DNA from: Deltaproteobacteria bacterium
GTDB taxonomy: Bacteria; Desulfobacterota; Binatia; DP-6
DNA: 18,355 nucleotides
NCBI GenBank assembly: GCA_005879205.1
Contig: VBLD01000004.1
Span: 1 to 18,355, forward strand
Reading direction: 5' to 3'
Under the pieces are notes generated by a model. It saw nothing but the letters and a program-made list of their open reading frames with translations, had not been told where the DNA came from and made no database searches. Positions 8,155 to 13,691 of this stretch are shown one piece after another. The first letter of the stretch is position 1; each line of letters starts with the position of its first letter. A program made the translations under genes and the position numbers.

Positions 8155-8432
8155 ACGGTCGACACGGAGGCCTTCAGCCGACGGCGAATGAAGCTCAGCA
8201 TGCGCGCGATGCAACGATCGGCCGCCTCGCCCGGGAAGTTGGCAAAGCTGTGCCCGACGCCGGGGAAGACCTCGAGCTCCACCGCACCGCCCGCCTGGCG
8301 ATAGGCCGCGACGAAGCGCTCGGTCATCGGCAGCGTCACGTTCTCGTCGAGCTCGGGATGGACGTCGACGAGGAGCGGCCGGCCCTCGGGCCGAGCGTAC
8401 TCGACGTCCTCTTGCACGACCTCGGGCGGCAT
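8148..8432 (-). CDS. Alpha/beta-hydrolase C-terminal remnant (94 aa), 5'-truncated, probably non-functional
   Basis: The sequence resembles the last third of a dienelactone-hydrolase-like alpha/beta hydrolase. VHPELDENVT (~24-33) carries the expected catalytic Asp, and GVGHSFANFPG (~58-68) carries the catalytic His and the family GHxF pattern. The nucleophile elbow (GxSxG) and the core strands are missing, and an in-frame TAA lies five codons before the ATG at 8432. The upstream 186 bp do not encode the missing part in any frame I can recognise. It is therefore most likely a decayed gene start, or less likely a small protein with a new role. Its stop overlaps the pepF start codon, so it may still matter as a leader for pepF translation. 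Confidence 0.62.
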   Translation of the reverse strand: MPPEVVQEDVEYARPEGRPLLVDVHPELDENVTLPMTERFVAAYRQAGGAVELEVFPGVGHSFANFPGEAADRCIARMLSFIRRRLKASVSTVC

Positions 8433-8566
8433 GCCGCGAGACCCTTAGCGTCGGCACCAGCTCACGGCAAGCGGAAGGCGTCCCGTGCGTGAAGCCGTTG
8501 ACGGCCCGCGTCAGCCGATGTCGGCCGCCGACGGACCACCCAGTTTTCTGCCCATCATTTTCTCCC

Positions 8567-8618
8567 TTGACAGGGCGCGTCGGCCGGGAGGAATCTCCCC
8601 GCCGCGAGGAGAAACATC
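8567..8618 (+). promoter_or_regulatory. Candidate promoter (TTGACA) and strong Shine-Dalgarno before the small exported protein
   Basis: A perfect -35 hexamer TTGACA lies at 8567-8572. The best -10 candidate is GAATCT at 8591-8596 (18-nt spacer), which is a poor match. GAGGAG at 8606-8611 is an excellent ribosome site, 7 nt before ATG 8619. The ribosome site fixes the start. The promoter is only plausible. Confidence 0.4.
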
Positions 8619-8978
8619 ATGAGTAACAACCGAGTGTTGCTGGGCGTGGCGGCCGTGGTGGTGAGCCTCGTTGCGGCCGGCGTCGCGCGAGCTGGCGACG
8701 ACGCCCCTGCGGCCCGGGCGGGCAACGGAATGAGGATCGATCTGGACGAGCACGGTAGACCTATCGTTCCACCGCCGGACGCGCCGCCGGAGCAGGCGCC
8801 GCCGCAGGTCCCGGCGCGAAGCGCGCTCCGCCCGGTACCGGAGCCGGCGCCCGGGGGCGGCGAGATGATCCACAACGACCGCTTCGACTACAGCGTCGGT
8901 CGCGTGGGCAAAGACGGCCGGCTCACCGTCGACTGTCTGCACCGCCGACCCGGGGGCACGGGTTCGGCGGACGAGTGA
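8619..8978 (+). CDS. Small exported Pro-rich protein (119 aa), possibly post-PEP-CTERM-1-like
   Basis: It has a clear Sec signal peptide: hydrophobic residues 7-21, then GVARAG with cleavage near 25/26. The mature chain is about 94 residues. A short conserved-looking segment GMRIDLDEHGRPIVPPPD (37-54) is followed by a proline-rich linker (51-80) and a C-terminal GEMIHNDRFDYS..GKDGRLTVDCLH segment. This layout (GMR-x-D-x-x-G-x-x-x-PP early, DG+V+C late) reminds me of small secreted proteins annotated with a post-PEP-CTERM-1 domain, but I cannot verify that. It has a single cysteine (106). The start is fixed by GAGGAG, and it ends 3 bp before the metalloprotease gene, so the two are almost certainly cotranscribed. 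It may be a partner, substrate or inhibitor of that protease. Confidence 0.8.
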   Translation: MSNNRVLLGVAAVVVSLVAAGVARAGDDAPAARAGNGMRIDLDEHGRPIVPPPDAPPEQAPPQVPARSALRPVPEPAPGGGEMIHNDRFDYSVGRVGKDGRLTVDCLHRRPGGTGSADE

Positions 8979-8981
8979 GCC

Positions 8982-10715
8982 ATGAGACATGCCGGGGGTC
9001 TGCGATCCGCATCGTGGCTGTGTGTGGCGCTGCTGGCGGCGGCGGGAGCCGCGGGGGCAGTGCCGATAACGGTGAACTACAACGACGGGCCGAACGAGGG
9101 GTTCAACGACCCGACGCTCGGGGCCCAGCGGCAGGCAGCCTTCAACTTCGCGGTCGGCCTTTGGGCCGCCGCCCTCAACGGGACCGTGAGCGTCGTCGTC
9201 GATGCGACGATGGACCCGCTCGGCGGCACCACGTCGCACGCGGTTCTGGGCTTTGCAGGCAGCACGACGATCCACAAGAACTTTCCCGGTGCGCCGGTCG
9301 CGGATACGTGGTACTCCGCCGCGCTCGCGAACCAGCTGAGCGGAGGAGATGTCAACGGTGCGACCGCCGAGATCGCCGCCGTCATGAATAGTGACGTCGA
9401 TAACCCGACCGTGCTGGGGAACGTCGACTGGTACTACGGAACCGACGCCAACCCGCCCGAGATCGCGCCAGGGAAGTTCGACGTCGACTTCGTGACCGTC
9501 GTCCTGCACGAGGTGGGTCATGGGCTCGGCTTCTTCTCGGAGATCGATGGCGGTACGTGTATCGGCGGCAGTACTCCCGGCGCCGAGTGCGGGCGCAACG
9601 CGGACTGCCCGGGTGGAACGTGCGACCTGTCCACCCTCGGCACCTGGTTGAATGGGTTCCCGGGCGTGTACGACCTCTTCCTGGTCCGGCCCGCGGCCAC
9701 GCCCCCACGTTTCACCGACATGACCGACGCCCAACGGAAGTCGGCGAGCACGTCCGGCAGCGTCTTCTGGGACGGGGCCAACGTCGTCGCGGCCCACGGC
9801 GGTAACGGCAAGATCTTCGCGCCCAATCCACTCCAGCCGGGGTCGAGCATCTCCCACTGGGACACGTCGCTCACGCCCGACGAGCTGCTCGAGCCCGTGT
9901 ACACCGGGCCGAATCACAACCCCGGTCTCACCGCGGCCGCCTTCGCGGACGAAGGCTGGAGCGTCGTGACCACGACGACGACCACGACGACCACCACCAC
10001 CACCACCGTCCCCGTCGGCGGCGACGACACGGGCTGCGTGCCGGCCACCCAGAATCGCTTGAAGTGCGGGGACACGATCGTGAAGGCGGCCGCGAAGCTC
10101 TTCAAGGCGGTCGACAAGTGTCACTGCAAGCAGGCGACGGCCCGCTTCAACGGCGACGCGGCCGCCAATGCCGACGAGGAGCTGTGCGAGGAGAGCAACC
10201 TGGGGAAGGCCGCGAAGGAGAAGTACGACGCGACCAAGGCCAAGCTCGTGAGTCTGGGCATCTGCACGGCGACCCAGCTCGCCAACATGGACATGCTGCG
10301 CGATGACCTCCTCGCCTACCTCGACGGCACCCGCAACGCCAACCTCTACTGCGCCGGGAGCACGCCGATCGGCGACGATGACCTGGGGAACGTCCCCCCC
10401 ACTGTGGACGTCCTCGGCTGCGAGTGCGGCGCGGGAAAGAACGCGGCCAAGCTCTACGCCGCCGCCCTCACGTGCCACTTCAAGAACGCCGACGGCCTCT
10501 TCAAGCAGAAGGTTCCGGCCTTCGACGAAGAGGCCTGCGAGGAGACGGCGGGCGGGAAGGGCGCGCACGACAAGTACACGGCGGCGGCCGGCAAGCTCAT
10601 CGCCAAGGGGACCTGCCCGCTGTGCCTGGACAGCGCGGCGGAACACGAGGCGCTCGCTACGGCCGACCTGGGTGTCGCCGAGAGCAAGAACGACAAGCCA
10701 TACCCCTGCGAGTAG
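8982..10715 (+). CDS. Exported leishmanolysin-like (M8-type) metalloprotease with poly-Thr linker and two Cys-rich helical domains (577 aa)
   Basis: The signal peptide is ~1-26 (AAGAAGA). Residues ~27-326 form a protease domain with HEVGHGLGF (His176, Glu177, His180). The classical metzincin third ligand 11 residues on is absent (Ser186). Instead a long insertion, including a Cys motif (C193, C203, C209, C214), leads to SHWDTSLTPDELLEP. There His292 fits the displaced third zinc ligand of leishmanolysin, and ELLEP matches its ELMxP Met-turn with Leu303 in place of Met. Residues 330-342 are 13 threonines forming a linker. Two related Cys-rich domains follow (~361-457 and ~481-576). The likely role is an extracellular or surface protease with a binding or anchoring tail. 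It is cotranscribed with the small exported protein 3 bp upstream. Activity is unproven because of the Met-turn change. Confidence 0.8.
   Translation: MRHAGGLRSASWLCVALLAAAGAAGAVPITVNYNDGPNEGFNDPTLGAQRQAAFNFAVGLWAAALNGTVSVVVDATMDPLGGTTSHAVLGFAGSTTIHKNFPGAPVADTWYSAALANQLSGGDVNGATAEIAAVMNSDVDNPTVLGNVDWYYGTDANPPEIAPGKFDVDFVTVVLHEVGHGLGFFSEIDGGTCIGGSTPGAECGRNADCPGGTCDLSTLGTWLNGFPGVYDLFLVRPAATPPRFTDMTDAQRKSASTSGSVFWDGANVVAAHGGNGKIFAPNPLQPGSSISHWDTSLTPDELLEPVYTGPNHNPGLTAAAFADEGWSVVTTTTTTTTTTTTTVPVGGDDTGCVPATQNRLKCGDTIVKAAAKLFKAVDKCHCKQATARFNGDAAANADEELCEESNLGKAAKEKYDATKAKLVSLGICTATQLANMDMLRDDLLAYLDGTRNANLYCAGSTPIGDDDLGNVPPTVDVLGCECGAGKNAAKLYAAALTCHFKNADGLFKQKVPAFDEEACEETAGGKGAHDKYTAAAGKLIAKGTCPLCLDSAAEHEALATADLGVAESKNDKPYPCE
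9969..10007 (+). repeat. ACC/ACG triplet run encoding 13 consecutive threonines
   Basis: Thirteen Thr codons in a row (ACC and ACG mixed in the first half, then six ACC) lie between the protease domain and the Cys-rich tail. Pure ACC at the 3' half could slip in units of three, changing linker length without breaking the frame. Confidence 0.95.
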
Positions 10716-10729
10716 GTGAGCCCAGACCG

Positions 10730-11746
10730 TCAGGCCACCGTCAGTACCACCTTGCCGACGTTCTGCCGCTCCTGGATGTAGCGGTGGGCGGCGGCCGCCT
10801 CGACGAGAGGGAACGTCTTGCCGACGACCGGTTTGATGCGCCCCGCCTCGTAGTCGGCGAGCAAGGCGAGCATCTCGCGTCGCAGCATGTCCATCCGGTC
10901 CCAGAGGTGTCCGAGGTTCACGCCGATGACCGCCCGGTTGTCGTTCATCAGGCGGATCGGATGGAACCAGGGGAGCGAGACGAGCTTCGGGATGACGGCG
11001 AGCCAGTTGAGCGATAGGCCCGTCACGGCGCCCGAGAAGCCGAAGCAGACGAGGCGGCCGAGCGGGGCCAGCGTCCGGTAGCTCTTGCGGAAGGCGCCGG
11101 TCGCGTCGAGCGCGATGTCGACGCCGCGGCCGCCGGTCAGGCGCCGGACCTCTTGCTCGAAGTCCTGTGTCCGGTAGTCGATCGCATGCGTCACGCCCGC
11201 CTCGCGGAGTACCGCGTGCTTCGCCGCCGACGCCGTCCCGATCACCTCGGCACCGGCGATCCGGCAGAGCTGGATGGCCGCCATGCCGACGCCGCCCGCG
11301 GCAGCGTGCACCAGCACGCGGTCGCCCGCCTGCACGTTGCCGAAATGGCGGAGCATCAGGACGGCGGTCAGATAGTTCACCGGGATCGCGGCGGCTTCCT
11401 CGAAGCTCATCCGCTCGGGCATCGGGAACACCTGCGGCGTCGGCACCGCGACCGCCTCCGCGTAGCCCCCGAAGCGGGTGAGCGCGACGACGCGGCGGCC
11501 GACCGCAAGGTTGCCGTCGACACCCGGGCCGAGCCGCTCGACCATGCCGGCAACCTCGTAGCCGACCACACACGGGCGGGGCGGCGCATCGGGGTAGAGG
11601 CCGAGCCGCGCCGACACGTCGGCGAAATTCACCCCGGAGGCGCGTACACGGACGAGCACCTGACCCGGCCCGGGAACGGGATCCGGACCGTCGCGCACCT
11701 CGAGCACCTCGGGCGGGCCAGTGCGCGGAATCCAGACCGATCGCAT
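10730..11746 (-). CDS. Zinc-less MDR oxidoreductase, quinone oxidoreductase / VAT-1-like (338 aa)
   Basis: This is a medium-chain dehydrogenase/reductase. The N-terminal GroES-like domain has LVRVRASGVNFADVSARLGLYP (31-52) and GYEVAGMVERLGPGV (62-76). The nucleotide domain has VLVHAAAGGVGMAAIQL (144-160), the AAxGGVG loop typical of NADPH-dependent quinone reductases. The catalytic-zinc cysteine and histidine of alcohol dehydrogenases are absent, as in the QOR/VAT-1 branch. The WFHPIRLMNDNRAVIGVNLGHLW region (~256-280) is characteristic of VAT-1-like bacterial members. The start is ATG 11746 because GGAGGT lies 5 nt upstream; the frame runs on to 11794, but that would be a 16-residue Arg-rich extension. 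It is tail-to-tail with the metalloprotease gene (14 bp apart). The likely reaction is NADPH-dependent reduction of an enone or quinone. Confidence 0.92.
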   Translation of the reverse strand: MRSVWIPRTGPPEVLEVRDGPDPVPGPGQVLVRVRASGVNFADVSARLGLYPDAPPRPCVVGYEVAGMVERLGPGVDGNLAVGRRVVALTRFGGYAEAVAVPTPQVFPMPERMSFEEAAAIPVNYLTAVLMLRHFGNVQAGDRVLVHAAAGGVGMAAIQLCRIAGAEVIGTASAAKHAVLREAGVTHAIDYRTQDFEQEVRRLTGGRGVDIALDATGAFRKSYRTLAPLGRLVCFGFSGAVTGLSLNWLAVIPKLVSLPWFHPIRLMNDNRAVIGVNLGHLWDRMDMLRREMLALLADYEAGRIKPVVGKTFPLVEAAAAHRYIQERQNVGKVVLTVA

Positions 11747-11853
11747 GAAACACCTCCGACGGACGCGAGCCGCACCCGCACTAGCGTGCCTCACACAGAA
11801 GAGTCAACGGCGCGCGAGCCGCACGCGTAGCGCGCTCGAGGTGAGGGCGCGCA

Positions 11854-11884
11854 TGGCGGGAAGGGGCGGTGCCCCTTCCCGCCA
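11854..11884 (-). terminator. Perfect 14-bp hairpin with 3-nt loop just downstream of the HDOD gene
   Basis: TGGCGGGAAGGGGC (11854-11867), loop GGT and GCCCCTTCCCGCCA (11871-11884) form a perfect stem. It lies 10 bp after the stop of the leftward HDOD gene, where a terminator belongs. No T-run follows on the minus strand, so it is either a non-canonical terminator, a 3'-end stabiliser or another extragenic palindrome. Confidence 0.55.
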
Positions 11885-11894
11885 CCCCGCCGTC

Positions 11895-12806
11895 CTAGCC
11901 CTCGAAGATCCCCGCCACCGCGTGCTGCTCCCGCGCCAGGCTGGCATACATCTCGGGCCACGTGTCCGCGGAGAGCAGCCCGGGCGCGAACGCCCTGATC
12001 TCGTCGAGCACCTGGTTGCGCGCGACTCCGCTCGCGGGATCGGTGGCGTTGACCAGGCGGTTCGCGACCGCGACCACCGCCGGGAGGTCGAGACCGAAGT
12101 CGGCCACGAGCGGCTCGTGGTGGAGCGCCACCGCGTCGACGAGCGCGGGCGGCAGCGCCCAGAGCTGCAGGAGCCACCCTCCGACCGTCGCGTGATGGCA
12201 GCCGAAGGCTTCCGCCTCGAGCTCGGCGCCTTCGCGCCCATCGGCCAGCGCCTCGTCGAGCAGCGACCAGTACGAGTCGCCGAGGCGAAGGCCGATCACC
12301 AGCTTGCCGACGTCGTGCAAAAGACCGGCGGTGAACGCCGTGTTGCCGTCGTGTCCGGTGCGCTCGGCGAGCGTCTTGGCCGTCGCCGCTACGAGCGAGG
12401 TATGGGTCCAGAGCAGGCGCCGCCAGCGGCGAGCGTCGGGACTCTTCCCCTCGAGCGCGCCCCATACCGAGAGACCGAGCGCGAGGTCCCGCACCCGCGC
12501 GAAGCCGAGCAGCGTGGTCGCGTGGTGGATGCTGGTGACGCGCGTGCGAATCGAGAAGAAGGCGCTGTTGGCGAGGCGCAGCAGGCGGGCGCTGAGCGAC
12601 TGATCGCGCACGATGAGCGCCGTCAGATGCCGGGCGTGCGCGTCTTCCCGATTGATGGCGACGAGCAGCCGCTGGGCGATCTCCGGCGCCGAGGGGAGCC
12701 GCTCGACGGCCATCAGCTCGCGGTAGAAGCGTTCCTGCGCGGGTGAACGCTCCGGTGCGTCCCAACCCCCGCGACGTATCGTGATGCGCGCGGGGTCGTT
12801 GGTCAT
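11895..12806 (-). CDS. HDOD-domain signalling protein (303 aa)
   Basis: The HDOD domain spans most of the chain. It has LPSAPEIAQRLLVAINRED (37-55), IVRDQSLSARLLRLANSAFF (65-84), the TSIHHATTLLGFARVRDLALG helix (91-111), GLLHDVGKLVIG (161-172) with His164-Asp165, and HHATVGGWLLQLWALP followed by HHEP (204-232). HDOD proteins are relatives of HD phosphohydrolases and usually act in signalling, stress or c-di-GMP-linked regulation rather than as proven enzymes. No GGDEF, EAL or receiver domain is attached. I chose ATG 12806, which has AGGAG 3 nt upstream, over TTG 12824. It lies 94 bp downstream of the epoxide-hydrolase-like gene on the same strand and is followed by a strong hairpin. The partner is unknown. 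Confidence 0.9.
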   Translation of the reverse strand: MTNDPARITIRRGGWDAPERSPAQERFYRELMAVERLPSAPEIAQRLLVAINREDAHARHLTALIVRDQSLSARLLRLANSAFFSIRTRVTSIHHATTLLGFARVRDLALGLSVWGALEGKSPDARRWRRLLWTHTSLVAATAKTLAERTGHDGNTAFTAGLLHDVGKLVIGLRLGDSYWSLLDEALADGREGAELEAEAFGCHHATVGGWLLQLWALPPALVDAVALHHEPLVADFGLDLPAVVAVANRLVNATDPASGVARNQVLDEIRAFAPGLLSADTWPEMYASLAREQHAVAGIFEG

Positions 12807-12900
12807 CGGCTCCTGCGAAAGCAACGCCTATGCCATCGCCGCATGCGCGCCGGCGAACGCGGACTCGCGGCCCCTCGTCAAGAAAATGCCGGCCGCGAAG

Positions 12901-13269
12901 CTACGCGACCTGCCGCTGCCAGGTGGCGAAGTCGAAGTAATCTCGCCAGGCGGCGATCTTCCCGTCGCGCACCTCGAAGATGCCCGCCACCGGCAGCGCC
13001 ACCTGCCGACCGTTCATCGTGAAGCGGTCGACCCGCTCGGTGAACACGAGGCTCCCGCGGCTGGCAATGGCGAGCACCTCGAACTCCGCCGTCTCGGCCG
13101 CCGGCGCGAACATGTTCAGCAGCTCCCGGATCCCGTCGTGCCCGGTCACAGGCGCCACCGGCATGTTGTGGTAGACGGCGTCCGCCGTGAAGTACCCGAG
13201 CAGCTCATCGACGTTCCGCCGGCTCCAAGCCGCACAGAAGTCGCGCACCACGCTCTCCGGATCTCGCAT
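12901..13269 (-). CDS. Limonene-1,2-epoxide-hydrolase-like enzyme, NTF2 fold (122 aa)
   Basis: This is a small SnoaL/NTF2-fold protein. All five active-site residues of Rhodococcus limonene-1,2-epoxide hydrolase (Tyr53, Asn55, Arg99, Asp101, Asp132) have counterparts here: Tyr33 and Asn35 in VYHNMP, Arg79 and Asp81 in FTERVD, and Asp110 in WRDYFD. The spacing of the first four is identical. It should therefore open an epoxide by adding water without a covalent intermediate, although the substrate is unknown. The length (122 versus 149) reflects a shorter N-terminus. The ATG at 13269 has only a weak GGGG upstream. It is the first gene of a leftward pair with the HDOD protein and is divergent from the cyclase gene across the repeat cluster. 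Confidence 0.9.
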   Translation of the reverse strand: MRDPESVVRDFCAAWSRRNVDELLGYFTADAVYHNMPVAPVTGHDGIRELLNMFAPAAETAEFEVLAIASRGSLVFTERVDRFTMNGRQVALPVAGIFEVRDGKIAAWRDYFDFATWQRQVA

Positions 13270-13346
13270 GCCCCGGGGCTACCACACGTGCCGCCCCCTT
13301 AGAAGCAGCCACCGAGCCGCCGCCGGTCCGGCGCAGTGTCCGGGGC

Positions 13347-13633
13347 GCGCGGCGCCGCCGCGCGAGCGGAGCGGGGGCCGAAGGGGAACGCAGAGAAGCC
13401 GGCCGAGGCTACGCCGAGGCCGGCGCGGGGTCCGGGGGCATCGGAAGCGCGCAGCGCGGCGCCGCCGCGCGAGCGGAGCGGGGGTCGAAGGGGAACGCAG
13501 AGAAGGCGCGGCGCAGCCGCGCGAGCGGAGCGGGGGTCGAAGGGGAACGCAGAGAAGCCGGCCGAGGCTACGCCGAGGCCGGCGCGGGGTCCGGGGGCAT
13601 CGGAAGCGCGCAGCGCGGCGCAGCCGCGCGAGC
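13347..13633. repeat. Extragenic hairpin-repeat cluster, pattern A-B-A-A-B-A'
   Basis: The 422-bp gap between the genes at 13269 and 13692 contains two interspersed units. Unit A (51 bp) is at 13347-13397, 13454-13504 and 13506-13556, with a 21-bp partial copy at 13613-13633. Unit B (56 bp) is at 13398-13453 and 13557-13612. Thus 13347-13453 and 13506-13612 are direct 107-bp repeats that differ by only a few bases. Unit A begins with a hairpin GCGCGGC / GCCGCGC whose 3-nt loop is GCC in the first two copies and GCA in the last two, and ends in GGGGAACGCAGAGAA. Unit B begins with a longer imperfect hairpin, GCCGGCC then GGCCGGC with GGC-TAC-GCC inside. It resembles REP/BIME-type elements. The rest of the gap (13270-13346 and 13634-13691) holds no gene I can see. 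Confidence 0.92.
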
Positions 13634-13656
13634 ACTGGACGGGCCCCCGGGATCAA

Positions 13657-13685
13657 TTGACTTGACGCGTCGGCCAGCGTAGCGG
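13657..13685 (+). promoter_or_regulatory. Candidate promoter for the cyclase-ATPase gene, possibly leaderless
   Basis: TTGACT at 13657-13662 is followed after 17 nt by TAGCGG at 13680-13685. The second box is weak. Transcription from it would begin around the ATG at 13692, which lacks a Shine-Dalgarno sequence, so a leaderless message is possible. This is inference from spacing only. Confidence 0.25.
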
Positions 13686-13691
13686 CTTCGT

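Noticed and set aside
6562..8304. A 580-codon plus-strand frame antisense to pepF
   Set aside because: No domain is visible, and the opposite strand encodes a complete M3 peptidase with HELGH.
8511..11753. A 1080-codon minus-strand frame crossing the protease cassette and the MDR gene
   Set aside because: It overlaps three well-supported genes in both orientations, shows no motif and is Arg-rich shadow sequence.
13347..13633. CRISPR array
   Set aside because: Repeat starts are 107, 52 and 107 bp apart, the intervening 56-bp segments are themselves identical, and no cas gene is present.
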